Of a stretch of 64,000 bases of DNA, positions 18,168 to 27,084 are shown in pieces. The DNA is taken from contig NZ_QLLR01000009.1 in assembly GCF_003259615.1 (NCBI RefSeq), forward strand, positions 1-64,000. The letters are read 5' to 3'. A program made the position numbers and the translations under genes. Under the pieces are notes generated by a model. The model was not told where the DNA came from and ran no database searches. It saw nothing but the letters and a program-made list of their open reading frames with translations. The stretch is from Pedobacter cryoconitis. Lineage in GTDB: Bacteria > Bacteroidota > Bacteroidia > Sphingobacteriales > Sphingobacteriaceae. Numbering within the stretch: the first letter of the stretch is position 1; the number at the start of each line of letters is the position of its first letter.

Positions 18168-18287
18168 CTATACTTAACACTATAATCAAGATAATGTTCT
18201 CTCGATATGCCACATAAATCACCTCAGGATATAGCGTGATAAACGTATTTAATGGCTTTTCTAATCGGGTTCTAATGTTGTGGTCAT

Positions 18288-18320
18288 GATTTCGTCAAAT
18301 GCTTCGCGAAATCACGAAAT
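18288..18320. promoter_or_regulatory. Nested inverted repeat, candidate operator of the export operon
   Basis: GATTTCG (18288-18294) pairs with CGAAATC (18307-18313), and ATTTCGT (18289-18295) pairs with ACGAAAT (18314-18320). The element ends 25 bases before the TATATTTG box at 18346. Confidence 0.45.
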
Positions 18321-18345
18321 TCGTTTAGCATAATCTCTGCAATAA

Positions 18346-18353
18346 TATATTTG
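18346..18353 (+). promoter_or_regulatory. -7 box TATATTTG of the type I export operon
   Basis: Exact TAnnTTTG match ending 8 bases before the ATG at 18361. Transcription would start at or next to that ATG, implying a leaderless message or a later start codon. Confidence 0.5.
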
Positions 18354-18360
18354 CGGCCAG

Positions 18361-18711
18361 ATGGTAACCGTTTTTAACTATAAAATTGTGATTTTCTTAT
18401 TCAGTATGGTGTTGTTTTTTGGTTTTGGCCTTAAAGCAACAGTTTCCGTTGGTAAATGGTCGGCTTTTTATCTGGCAATGGAAGACGAGTCCCTAGCTGA
18501 TGAAGAAAAGAATACAAAGAAGGAGAAATCTGATAGATCCGCAAAAAAAATGTGGTATTTGGAATCGCCGGAAACGGATCAGCTTTGGTTAAAAATTTCC
18601 TTAGCTACGGAAGCCCACAATAAGGTTTATTTATTGGCTAAACTCTCAGAGCCCCATATCGCAATATCCACTGAGCCGCCTGAAAATGCAGCAGGCTTTC
18701 TACGCGTATAA
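18361..18711 (+). CDS. Small membrane-anchored or secreted protein heading the export operon
   Basis: 116 residues: an N-terminal hydrophobic segment (about residues 8-30, IVIFLFSMVLFFGFGLKATV), then a charged, lysine-rich linker (DEEKNTKKEKSDRSAKK) and a short C-terminal domain. No family recognised. It is 53 bases upstream of the ABC membrane gene on the same strand, so likely part of the export operon and possibly an accessory or cargo. The promoter box is so close that either translation is leaderless or the true start is the internal ATG at codon 16. Confidence 0.5.
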   Translation: MVTVFNYKIVIFLFSMVLFFGFGLKATVSVGKWSAFYLAMEDESLADEEKNTKKEKSDRSAKKMWYLESPETDQLWLKISLATEAHNKVYLLAKLSEPHIAISTEPPENAAGFLRV

Positions 18712-18763
18712 AATACGGGTAGGTAATTCTATTTTCCCTGACACTTAAATTTTAAAGCCTATC

Positions 18764-19771
18764 ATGAACAAAAAACATGATGTGCCAGCGCTTAGGCCCT
18801 GGCAACGCCTGGTTGGAATACTCCATTTTGAGCGGTCCACCATTAATTACATATTTTTTTACGCGGTATTGATCGGATTGCTCGGACTGACCCTTCCTTT
18901 AGGTACAACAGCAATCTTCAATTTGCTGAGCAATGGTTCAATGTATAGTTCCACCTATATTTTAATCGGCGTAGTGCTGATTGGAATATTGATCGGTGGT
19001 CTGCTGCTCATTGGTCAGCTAACCCTTGTTGAGCTTGTTGAGCAAAAGATATTCGCAAGGACCGCTCTGGAGTTTGCGTACCGTTTGCCACGTATCAAGA
19101 AGGCTGAATTATCCGGAGAATATCCACCAGAACTGGTAAACCGTTTCTTTGATATTCTGACGATCCAAAAGGGACTTGCCAAATTAGTCGTAGAAATGAT
19201 ATCCTCAGCAGTGCTGATTTTTTTCAGTGCTATTTTACTCTCATTTTATCACCCGGTGTACATGGCCTTCGGGATCTTTATTACATTGGTACTGGCTATT
19301 GTAGTCGCACTTTACTATAAGGACGCTGTGCGAACTAGTATACAGGAATCCGGGTATAAATACGAGGTGGTAGCTTACTTAGAAGATTTAGCGGCAAACC
19401 TGGATCATTATCGCGGCAACAAAAGCAGAATGAAGGAGGCTATGGAAAAGACAGATGATATTACTTCCAGATACCTAAAAGCGCGTACCGGTCACTTCAG
19501 GATTTTACGTAAATTTTTTGTCAGTTCTATAATCATACGGGCGGTACTAATGGGTACCCTGCTTTTGATGGGTTCTTATTTTGTCATCGACAGGCAGATG
19601 ACCTTCGGTCAGTTTGTGGCGGCTGAAGTGATTGTTGTTCAGATCAGCTATGCGGTAGAAAAACTAATGACCAGTATGAACACTATATTCGATATGGTAA
19701 CCAGTGCAGAAAAGCTGGCCGTAGTAACCGATATGGAACTGGAAGACGGACAGGAGGTAAACCATGGGTAA
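18764..19771 (+). CDS. ABC exporter membrane domain without ATP-binding domain
   Basis: 335 residues with about six TM segments in the pattern of type I half-exporters (YAVLIGLLGLTLPLGTTAIFNLL, ILIGVVLIGILIGGLLLIGQL, SAVLIFFSAILLSFYHPVYMAF and others). It ends in FDMVTSAEKLAVVTDMELED, exactly where a HlyB/LapB-type protein would continue into the nucleotide-binding domain, but no Walker motifs follow. The stop overlaps the HlyD start by eight bases, so the end is not an obvious recent lesion. An ATPase elsewhere could power it. Predicted inner-membrane component of a type I system with the next two genes. Confidence 0.75.
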   Translation: MNKKHDVPALRPWQRLVGILHFERSTINYIFFYAVLIGLLGLTLPLGTTAIFNLLSNGSMYSSTYILIGVVLIGILIGGLLLIGQLTLVELVEQKIFARTALEFAYRLPRIKKAELSGEYPPELVNRFFDILTIQKGLAKLVVEMISSAVLIFFSAILLSFYHPVYMAFGIFITLVLAIVVALYYKDAVRTSIQESGYKYEVVAYLEDLAANLDHYRGNKSRMKEAMEKTDDITSRYLKARTGHFRILRKFFVSSIIIRAVLMGTLLLMGSYFVIDRQMTFGQFVAAEVIVVQISYAVEKLMTSMNTIFDMVTSAEKLAVVTDMELEDGQEVNHG

Positions 19772-21119
19772 TCATCGTCAGGTAAACCACCAGGCTAATT
19801 GGGAAAACCTTGGAGATAAAACCAGTCAGTCTTTACTGCGCATGCGTAAGGTACTGGTATTGGAAAGGATTATGCTGGTTGCATTTTTACTTTCGCTTGG
19901 TATTTTATTTCTGCCATGGCGGCAAACTATTCCGGGTAAGGGTACTGTTACCGCTTTAAGACCCCAGGACAGGCCTCAGACCATTCAAAATCAAATTGGA
20001 GGCCGAATAGAACGCTGGCATGTTAGTGAAGGGCAAAAGGTGCGGCAAGGCGATACCATATTGCTTATATCAGAGATTAGTCAATCTTACTTTGATAATG
20101 AGCTCCCGCTTAGATTGAAAGAGCAGCTAAAAGCAAAGCAAGGAAGCGAAGCAGCTGCAAGACAAAAAATGCGCGCAACTGAAGATCAAATCGGCGCTCT
20201 TGGCCGCGGATTAAACTTTCAGCTGGTAGCCGCAGAAAATAAAGTGAAACAGAGCATGAACTATGTTCAAAGCGATAGTGCCGACCTACAGGCACTGCGT
20301 CAGTTCTATCGCGTTAGTCAATCCCGTTTAGCGCGTTATGAACAAGGGTTTAAAGATGGCCTGTTTTCTCTTACTGATATAGAAACCCGTCGTCTGAATG
20401 TGCAGAACGATAATGCGAAACTTATTGCGCAGGAGAATAAGCTGAACAGTTCGAAACAGTCAATGCTTAATGCACAGATTGAATTGGATAACATCAGAGC
20501 CAAATACCAGGAATCTCTTGCTAAGGCGCAATCTGATATGGGAACTGCACTATCGGGAGAAGCCAGCGCCCAGGGCGATATTGCAAAATTACGCAACGAG
20601 ATTGCAAGTATTGATTTTCGCAGAGATTTGTATGTCGTTCGTGCGCCTCAGGATGGTTACGTGATTAAAACCATGAAAGCCGGGATTGGTGAGCTCATTA
20701 AAGAAGGAGAATCGGTAGCTACACTGCAACCTGAAAATCCTTTGGTAGCTGCAGAAATTTACGTGAATGCAATGGATGTGCCGCTAATGCAAGAAGGTAG
20801 TGAAGTTCGTTTACAATTTGTGGGATGGCCTTCGGTACAGTTTTCTGGCTGGCCGTCGGTAGCTGTGGGCACATTTGCCGGCAGGGTATTTTCAATAGAT
20901 AGAATGATTAGTGCAAATGGTACTTACCGCGTACTGGTTAAGCAGATGGTTCCGGTCCCTCCTGCTGATGAGCCTTGGCCGGTTCAGCTTAGACAAGGAT
21001 CAGGGGTATTTGGCAGGGTCATTTTAAATTCTGTACCAGTTTGGTACGAGATATGGCGACAATTAAATGGTTTTCCTCCAAGTCTGGAGAGAGAACCAAA
21101 AAGTAATCAGGTTAAATAG
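19764..21119 (+). CDS. HlyD-family periplasmic adaptor protein
   Basis: 451 residues: one TM helix at about residues 34-53 (IMLVAFLLSLGILFLPW), a lipoyl-like half-motif (GGRIERWHVSEGQKVRQGDTILLI), a long alpha-helical hairpin at ~110-285, the second lipoyl half (VRAPQDGYVIKTM, IGELIKEGESVATL) and a beta-barrel part. It links the inner-membrane exporter to the TolC channel. The start overlaps the preceding stop and has a clear AGGAGG Shine-Dalgarno at 19752-19757, unusual among the genes here. Confidence 0.88.
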   Translation: MGNHRQVNHQANWENLGDKTSQSLLRMRKVLVLERIMLVAFLLSLGILFLPWRQTIPGKGTVTALRPQDRPQTIQNQIGGRIERWHVSEGQKVRQGDTILLISEISQSYFDNELPLRLKEQLKAKQGSEAAARQKMRATEDQIGALGRGLNFQLVAAENKVKQSMNYVQSDSADLQALRQFYRVSQSRLARYEQGFKDGLFSLTDIETRRLNVQNDNAKLIAQENKLNSSKQSMLNAQIELDNIRAKYQESLAKAQSDMGTALSGEASAQGDIAKLRNEIASIDFRRDLYVVRAPQDGYVIKTMKAGIGELIKEGESVATLQPENPLVAAEIYVNAMDVPLMQEGSEVRLQFVGWPSVQFSGWPSVAVGTFAGRVFSIDRMISANGTYRVLVKQMVPVPPADEPWPVQLRQGSGVFGRVILNSVPVWYEIWRQLNGFPPSLEREPKSNQVK

Positions 21120-21127
21120 AGACATTT

Positions 21128-22562
21128 ATGAAGTTGTTATTCATCTTAATTATATCATTATCCGGTTTGCTGAGCTCCTTTGCTCAATCGCAAACTGATA
21201 CTGCCGATGTATTCATGTTACAGGATCTGGAGGTAATGGTATTTCGTAATCATCCTATAGTTAAGCAGGCAGCGCTGCTGAGTGAATCTGCACGCGCGAA
21301 TGTGATGCAATCGCTTGGCTATTTCGACCCTGGGATCAGGGCTGGTTTCGACAGGAAGATGTTTGGCAATAAGACCTATTATAATCGCTGGGTGAGCGAA
21401 CTGAAAGTACCGCTCTGGCTTGCAGCTGCGGACCTTAAAATAGGATACGACCGTAATGTTGGCGATTATGTAAACCCGGAAACATCTACTTCTACAGCTG
21501 GTTTGGCGGGTATTGGCCTCAGTATTCCTTTGGGGCAGGGTTTGTTGATAGATAGCAGAAGAAATACCTTAAGGCAGGCAAAAATTATGGTCAACTATGC
21601 AGAAGCCGAACGTGTAAAGCAGATCAATACCATTTGGTATAGTATCGTTAAGGACTACTGGAACTGGTATTTCTTTTATAATCAGTTTCAACTGATCAAT
21701 GAGGGCCTGGAGCTTGCCCAAACAAGATTTAAGGCAATCAGCAGGCAAACGCTGTTGGGCGATAAGGCGGGCATAGATTCGGTTGAAGCGGCTATTACAG
21801 TGCAGGACCGAATGATTCAGTATGAAAAGATGAAAATAGATCTGTTAAATGCCAGGCTTACTTTATCTAACCATTTATGGAGTGATGAAGCACAACCACT
21901 GGAATTGCCGGAGAAGGCCCGCCCGGCTTCAGGTAATAAAATTGCATGATAAACCTCAAAGGCAAGTATTGGATACTTTGCTGGAATTTGCAGCAGGGAG
22001 CCATCCTGAATTGATCAAGCTCCGTATTAAAGGAGAGCAACTAGCGGTGGAGCGCTCTTACAGAAAAGAAATGCTGAAACCTAAACTTAATGTAAGCGGA
22101 TCGTTATTGTCTACACGTAGAAGTTTTAACAGCTACGTTCCTGATAATTACGATTTCAAGATGGGTAATTATAAGCTGGGATTCGAATTTGCACTACCTC
22201 TTTTCCTTCGCGCAGAGCGGGGTAAGTTAAAAGAGGTGAAGATCAAGCAGCAAGAATTAGCATATGATACACAGCAATCTAACCGTGAAATCAGGAATTC
22301 GGTATTGACCAGTTACAATCATTTAAATGCTTACAGTGAACAGCTTGCGGTCCAGGTAAAAAGCATTTCAAACCAGGAAGTGCTGTTGAATGGTGAATCT
22401 TCTAAGTTTGATCTGGGTGAAAGTACTTTGTTCCTGATCAATAGCCGTGAGTCTAAATTGATTGACATGAAAATCAAGCGGGAAGAAATGATTTCAGGTT
22501 ATCAGAAAACATTGGCAGAACTTTATTATAAAGCGGGTAGCAGGATGTTGTTTCATTTATAG
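21128..22562 (+). pseudogene. TolC-family outer-membrane efflux protein, frameshifted
   Basis: The first frame (21128-21949) has a signal peptide (LLFILIISLSGLLSSFAQS) and the first TolC repeat (IGLSIPLGQGLLIDSRRNTLRQA); it stops after SGNKIA. The second frame, from about 21940 to 22562, continues with LHDKPQRQVLDTLLEF and the second repeat (LGFEFALPLFLRAERGKLKEVK). Removing one A from the aaaa run at 21938-21941 rejoins them as SGNKLHDKPQ, giving ~477 residues, a normal TolC length. The lesion may be a homopolymer base-call error; if real, the export system lacks its outer-membrane channel. Confidence 0.8.
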
Positions 22563-22638
22563 GTTGAATTCATGTAGGGGTAATAATTTGATATGGATGG
22601 TTAACTATGCGACATTAAGCAATAGGCCAGATATTTTG

Positions 22639-22684
22639 ATCTAGATGGATGAGATTTAAAACATCTCATCCATCTAGATTTTTC
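22639..22684. terminator. Bidirectional terminator, perfect 17-bp stem
   Basis: Arms 22639-22655 and 22663-22679 are perfectly complementary around a 7-base loop. A T run (22680-22683) follows on the plus strand. It lies between the convergent tolC and RibD-C genes. Confidence 0.8.
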
Positions 22685-22718
22685 AATACAAACAATTATA
22701 AAACAGATAAGTTAATAC

Positions 22719-23255
22719 TTAATCATTTTCGACACTATAACGGATTGATATTAACCCGGTTTCATAGGTCTTACTTTCCAGGAGCCTAAGCCTGATCCCG
22801 CTCTCTTGTTCACGGAACAGAAGCTTACCATCGCCGAGCAATATTGGGTGCACTGACAGCCACAATTCATCCACCAGTCCCTCCTTCATCAGTGAATTAT
22901 ATAGCAAAGCCCCACCAAATAACCATATATCTTTCCCTGGTTGGTTCTTTATTCTTCGTGCTTCAGCAATACTATCTCCCAATATCAGTACAGCACCTTC
23001 TTTCACAGCTGTCAACGTTTTAGAAAATACGTATTCTTTCAATGCAGGCATCCCTGGTATGGCCTCCCCAATATTAATGCCACCATGCTGTTGCGCCATT
23101 TCATAACTATTACGGCCAATGAAGATCGCATCAATGCGCTCGAAAAAACTGTTTAATCCATAATCCTGATCTGTAAAGCACCAGTCATATTCACCATTAG
23201 GGCCTTCAATATATCCATCTAATGTTATGGCCAATCCCAATATTAGTTTTCGCAT
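22719..23255 (-). CDS. RibD C-terminal/dihydrofolate-reductase-like protein
   Basis: 178 residues covering a RibD_C domain: MRKLILGLAITLDGYIEGPNGEYDW at the NADPH-binding start, IDAIFIGRNSYEM, DIWLFGGALLYNSLMKEGLVDEL and HPILLGDGKLLF. Small YwjB/YyaP-type proteins of this family are NAD(P)H reductases of uncertain substrate. Its end shares a terminator with the convergent tolC gene. Part of it survives as a relic at 14173-14217. The AraC gene at 23320 lies 65 bases upstream on the same strand and may be co-transcribed. Confidence 0.82.
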   Translation of the reverse strand: MRKLILGLAITLDGYIEGPNGEYDWCFTDQDYGLNSFFERIDAIFIGRNSYEMAQQHGGINIGEAIPGMPALKEYVFSKTLTAVKEGAVLILGDSIAEARRIKNQPGKDIWLFGGALLYNSLMKEGLVDELWLSVHPILLGDGKLLFREQESGIRLRLLESKTYETGLISIRYSVEND

Positions 23256-23319
23256 AGTATTAATTTTTATATTGCAAAAATGCGTAGACTCAATTTCGAT
23301 TAATTGTACAAAACGGACA

Positions 23320-24102
23320 TCAATATAAAATATAACTGGCCTGCACTACCTGACCTGGTGTGTAACCTGTGTAATCCTTGTAGTCGCGAATAAAGTGAGC
23401 CTGGTCATAATATCCACTTTTGTAGGCAACTTCAGTAAGAGAACATAAAGGATATTTTTTCAGATGACCGAGCGAAAATATAAACCTGGAAACACGCAGA
23501 TACTCTTTAGGTGACAAACCTACATACTCCTGAAACTTTCTTGAAAGATGACGCTGGCTGAATCCAGTATCATTGACGAGCTTTCCCAAAGGGATCAACC
23601 CTCCTGACAGTTGTACCTGCCTTAGACAATGTGCTATCTGCAAATTATTTTTATCATTGGCCAATTCCCTCAACAGATACTTTTGTAACAGGCTTACACG
23701 TACTTCATTATTACTGGATTCTGCTATTTCATCTTCTATCTGGGTTGAAATACTACCCCAAATATCAGAAAGAGCAGCAGTAGTATCGGATAATACATAC
23801 ATCGGGATTTGTATAAACTTATACGCCATGCCGGGGTAGAAACAAACCGCAATAACCCCGCTCCCTTTCCGCATTTGAACATCCTTAGGACGGCTCATCC
23901 GAAAAGTAACAATACTGCGTTTGTGTAATTCATTATTAATGATACCCACAGGCGTAATGGTATAGTTTAAAAACAGTTCTACGCAAGCATCGGGCAACAC
24001 ACGAATATAACTTGTATCAGTATCATCGTCACACTCCATGGTACATATCAGTTTTACATATGGCTGCAAGGCTGGAATAATATCATATGATTTTATGTGC
24101 AT
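23320..24102 (-). CDS. AraC-family regulator
   Basis: 260 residues. The N-terminal ~130 residues (YDIIPALQPYVKLICTME, VLPDACVELFLNY, KGSGVIAVCFYPGMAYKF) look like the DUF6597-type domain common in Bacteroidota AraC proteins. The C-terminal AraC HTH follows (LGKLVNDTGFSQRHLSRKFQE, then YDQAHFIRDYKDYTGYTPGQ). It probably controls the reductase gene downstream at 22719. A TATATTTG box (24115-24108) sits only 5 bases before the ATG, so translation may be leaderless. Confidence 0.82.
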   Translation of the reverse strand: MHIKSYDIIPALQPYVKLICTMECDDDTDTSYIRVLPDACVELFLNYTITPVGIINNELHKRSIVTFRMSRPKDVQMRKGSGVIAVCFYPGMAYKFIQIPMYVLSDTTAALSDIWGSISTQIEDEIAESSNNEVRVSLLQKYLLRELANDKNNLQIAHCLRQVQLSGGLIPLGKLVNDTGFSQRHLSRKFQEYVGLSPKEYLRVSRFIFSLGHLKKYPLCSLTEVAYKSGYYDQAHFIRDYKDYTGYTPGQVVQASYILY

Positions 24103-24107
24103 AATTT

Positions 24108-24115
24108 CAAATATA
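24108..24115 (-). promoter_or_regulatory. -7 box TATATTTG immediately before the AraC start at 24102
   Basis: Exact consensus on the minus strand with only five bases before the ATG. Confidence 0.4.
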
Positions 24116-24144
24116 GGTTCTGGGGTGGCGGTAAAATTAAAAAA

Positions 24145-25098
24145 TCATTTATTTGTTATCTTGACTATTGGATTAGGGCCATCTTGAAAGTAAGTGCAAG
24201 CTAAAGACCATGCTTGATCACTATTATAAAGAACAGAGCGCAGGTAAGTTGTGGTAAGTTGTTGTACAGCTTCGACCCGGTCAGGGCTCTCATCGGTTGT
24301 CTCGGTCACCAAATAGCCTGAAATCCCGCCAAGCATATGCTCACCCCCAATCAGGGTAACCAGGCTATTTGCCCCGGGACTTAGCTTATAGGCATCGGTA
24401 AACCATTCAGGTCCCATGGTCGTCAATGGAGATTTATCCTGATCGCCGGCAACAACAAGTGTTGGCGTATTCATTTGATTGTAACTTTGGTTTAGATGCG
24501 GAAAATGTTCATTGGCAAATGGACTTAGCGCTTCACCGCCGCGGCCGCCTGCACTAAGAAGTACACCTGCTTTTATCCTGGGATCGTGCATATCTTCACT
24601 TAAACTGCCATCGGCATTGATCACTCTCGTGCCTAATAACGTAGCGGTTGTCTGAGCTCCGAACGAATGCCCTATTGCTGCAATCCGGCTTTGGTCTATA
24701 CGTCCTTGTAGACCAGGAACAGAGTTTTCTATAAAATCGAGCTGGTCAAGCACCTTCCTGACATCATCAACGCGATACCGCCACATCATTGGTTTTCGCG
24801 GATCTTGCAAGTATGCCTGGATGGCCTCACTATGTCCCGCTTTAGGGTTAGGGTTGATTGTTCTCGAATCAAGAAAAGTAGGCTGAATAACAACGAAGCT
24901 ATGAGCGGCCCAATAATTGACCAGGGGAGCATACGCATCCATAGAAGAACCAAAACCATGTGAAAAAACAATTATAGGTAGTTGTTCACCATACGCAGGG
25001 ACTGAGGTCCTTACCTGCAGCGGATAGTCGCGGCCAGAAGCTTCCAGGGTAATCGGGCTTACAGAAACTACCGGAGGAAATTTTATTATATGATCCAT
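24145..25098 (-). CDS. Alpha/beta hydrolase (PAF-acetylhydrolase/chlorophyllase-like)
   Basis: 317 residues, no signal peptide. Catalytic features: oxyanion region IVFSHGFGSSMDAYAPL, nucleophile elbow AIGHSFGAQ (Ser), acid candidate in VVAGDQDKSP and His in GGEHMLGG. Substrates of this hydrolase group are esters or lipids; the actual substrate is unknown. Its promoter (25132-25125) is back to back with that of the HxlR gene at 25205, so HxlR probably controls it. Confidence 0.8.
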   Translation of the reverse strand: MDHIIKFPPVVSVSPITLEASGRDYPLQVRTSVPAYGEQLPIIVFSHGFGSSMDAYAPLVNYWAAHSFVVIQPTFLDSRTINPNPKAGHSEAIQAYLQDPRKPMMWRYRVDDVRKVLDQLDFIENSVPGLQGRIDQSRIAAIGHSFGAQTTATLLGTRVINADGSLSEDMHDPRIKAGVLLSAGGRGGEALSPFANEHFPHLNQSYNQMNTPTLVVAGDQDKSPLTTMGPEWFTDAYKLSPGANSLVTLIGGEHMLGGISGYLVTETTDESPDRVEAVQQLTTTYLRSVLYNSDQAWSLACTYFQDGPNPIVKITNK

Positions 25099-25124
25099 GT
25101 GTATTTATGCTTAAAATTCAATGT

Positions 25125-25132
25125 CAAATATA
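25125..25132 (-). promoter_or_regulatory. -7 box TATATTTG for the hydrolase gene
   Basis: Exact match on the minus strand, 26 bases before the ATG at 25098 and only 14 bases from the divergent box at 25147. Confidence 0.5.
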
Positions 25133-25146
25133 TAATGACTATGGTT

Positions 25147-25154
25147 TATCTTTG
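25147..25154 (+). promoter_or_regulatory. -7 box TATCTTTG for the HxlR gene
   Basis: Exact TAnnTTTG match. A start at 25157 would be upstream of the expected transcription start, so this box decides for the ATG at 25205. Confidence 0.5.
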
Positions 25155-25204
25155 TAATGGGTTTACTTATGGAAACTGGTTTCCTCAAAGAAATTATCAT
25201 TAAA

Positions 25205-25576
25205 ATGGATAAAGAAAAATATTTGGATATGGATGCCTGTTCCACGCATCATTTGGCGATCCGCGATACGATGGATGTATTAAGCGGAAAATGGAAGATA
25301 AGGCTGATTGGCTCACTGAGCTTCGGCAAAAAACGCTTCATGGAGCTGATAGGAAGCATAGATGGTATTGCAGCAAAAATGCTTTCTAAAGAATTGCAGG
25401 AGTTAGAGTTGAATGGTCTGGTAAAGCGTACGGTATTGAACACCAAACCGGTAACCGTTGAATATGAGTTAACAGAGTATGGTTATTCGCTTAAGCCGAT
25501 CATCAATGAAATGGCTTTATGGGGAATGCAACATCGAGAAAGAGTGATCAGGGCCATGAGCGTAAAAAAAGAATAA
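25205..25576 (+). CDS. HxlR-family transcriptional regulator
   Basis: About 123 residues from the ATG at 25205 (MDKEKYLDMDACSTHH), a winged-helix protein with the family's N-terminal Cys, then MDVLSGKWKIRLIGSL, IAAKMLSKELQELELNGLVKR and VEYELTEYGYSLKPII. In-frame ATGs at 25157 and 25169 exist but the promoter box excludes the first. HxlR proteins often respond to electrophiles or thiol stress. Divergent from the alpha/beta hydrolase, with overlapping promoters. Confidence 0.85.
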   Translation: MDKEKYLDMDACSTHHLAIRDTMDVLSGKWKIRLIGSLSFGKKRFMELIGSIDGIAAKMLSKELQELELNGLVKRTVLNTKPVTVEYELTEYGYSLKPIINEMALWGMQHRERVIRAMSVKKE

Positions 25577-25771
25577 ACCGGGGAATCCTCCAGCTTATTA
25601 CTTTCCTTAACCTTGGCTAATAAAGTCATTCTATGCAACATCATCATACTATTTACTGAAAGTTATCAATTAAATCCAAAAATAGATACTTATAATTATT
25701 AAACATGATAAATTAGCAACTCATTAGAAATATGCTCTCTAACATGGTAATCGGATATAAAAATTCAATGT

Positions 25772-26257
25772 ATGAAAAATGCTAGCTACTGGATAGACCG
25801 CCTGGATCTTCAACCACACCCTGAAGGTGGTTATTATAAAGAAACTTTCAGATCTCAGTCCGGAGTTTATCGTAATAACGAAAGTAAATTAAAAAGTGCT
25901 TGCACATCAATATATTATTTACTTGAAGGTAGTGATTTCTCTGGTTTTCATCGCTTAAAGTCTGATGAGCTTTGGTACTTTCATTGTGGTCAGCCAGTAA
26001 ATATTCATGTTTTAGATACAGACGGGGGCTACAGTTGTATAGAGCTTAGTGATTCAGAAACTGGTAATTTACAAGCTGTCATCAAACCAGATTGTTGGTT
26101 TGCAGCAGAGGTTCCATCAAAATTAGGTTTTGCGCTGGTAAGCTGTGCAGTTGCACCTGGTTTCGATTTTTCAGAGTTTGAAATGGCAACTAAAAATTCG
26201 TTGAGCAGTGCTTATCCATTTCAGAAAAGTCTAATTGAAAAATTATGCAGATTTTAA
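25772..26257 (+). CDS. Cupin_5 (DUF985) family protein
   Basis: 161 residues forming one DUF985 cupin: LDLQPHPEGGYYKETFRS, TSIYYLLEGSDFSGFHRLKSDELWYFHCG, LVSCAVAPGFDFSEFEMA. This family is widespread and its activity is not settled. The HPEGG and HRLKSDE motifs are fully conserved. Single gene; the 195 bases upstream hold nothing recognisable. Confidence 0.85.
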   Translation: MKNASYWIDRLDLQPHPEGGYYKETFRSQSGVYRNNESKLKSACTSIYYLLEGSDFSGFHRLKSDELWYFHCGQPVNIHVLDTDGGYSCIELSDSETGNLQAVIKPDCWFAAEVPSKLGFALVSCAVAPGFDFSEFEMATKNSLSSAYPFQKSLIEKLCRF

Positions 26258-26269
26258 AATGAGTAAAAT

Positions 26270-26893
26270 CTAAATTGTTATTCTGGATACAGACCGTGCT
26301 TTTTTGGAAGTGTCCTCACTAAATATTGATTTGATAGTTTTTGCGGGGACACCACCAACAACAACATTAGCCGGAACGTCTTTGGAAACAACTGAACCTG
26401 CTGCTACTACTGCATTATTCCCTATGGTTACTCCTGGAAGTATGGTTGCTCCCGCACCAATCCAGGCATTTTTTTTAATAATGATCGGCTTTGTGATCAG
26501 GGCACGTCTATCCGCTGGATCCAATGGATGATTCTCAGTCACAAGGTTAACTCTTGGGCCAATTAGTACACCATCTTCTAGTGTAATACCTCCCATATCC
26601 AGAAATGAACAGGCGTGGTTGATGAACACGTTCTTTCCTATACTGGTAAACCTTCCGAAGTTTGTATAGAAAGGAGCAAAAATGGTGGTGCTTTCATCAA
26701 TTCTGACACCAATGATTTCACTAAGCAGATCGCGTATGGAATTGATATCTGCCGCGGTATTGAGCTGCTGCGATAATTTCATCGTCTGGTTTACTACCTC
26801 ACTTATTTTGTAATATTCGGGATCGTCCAGCCTGATGGGTTCACCCGATCTTAATCTCTCAAAAATACGCTCTTTCTCAACTGCTAAAATCAT
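26270..26893 (-). CDS. Sugar O-acetyltransferase (NodL/Maa-type, left-handed beta-helix)
   Basis: About 207 residues from the ATG at 26893 (MILAVEKERIFERLRSGEPI). The N-terminal Mac domain is followed by hexapeptide repeats (IGKNVFINHACSFLDMGGITL, GVLIGPRVNLVTENHPLDP, WIGAGATILPGVTIGNNAVV). The catalytic His is in TENHPL, and KDVPANVVVGGVPAK is the usual end. It transfers acetyl from acetyl-CoA to sugars. An upstream ATG at 26950 adds a non-family leader and is not preferred. Divergent from the AraC gene at 27085, its likely regulator. Confidence 0.88.
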   Translation of the reverse strand: MILAVEKERIFERLRSGEPIRLDDPEYYKISEVVNQTMKLSQQLNTAADINSIRDLLSEIIGVRIDESTTIFAPFYTNFGRFTSIGKNVFINHACSFLDMGGITLEDGVLIGPRVNLVTENHPLDPADRRALITKPIIIKKNAWIGAGATILPGVTIGNNAVVAAGSVVSKDVPANVVVGGVPAKTIKSIFSEDTSKKARSVSRITI

Positions 26894-27059
26894 TGTATTG
26901 GAATTTAAGTTTGTGTCCGATCTGGGTGAATTAATTCTCCAGAAATACACATTACAAATATCGACAGTTAGGTTTGTCTCTGTTTTATACAGAATACTGT
27001 ATTGTTTACCATTTTTACTGATTCTATACCAGAGCTAAGCAATAAGGGTTCAATTTTGT

Positions 27060-27067
27060 TAAATTTG
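27060..27067 (+). promoter_or_regulatory. -7 box TAAATTTG for the AraC gene at 27085
   Basis: Exact consensus 17 bases before the ATG. Confidence 0.45.
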
Positions 27068-27084
27068 ATCTGTAAATTGATGCT

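Noticed and set aside
25157..25204. Longer start for the HxlR gene
   Set aside because: The TATCTTTG box at 25147-25154 places the transcription start after this codon.
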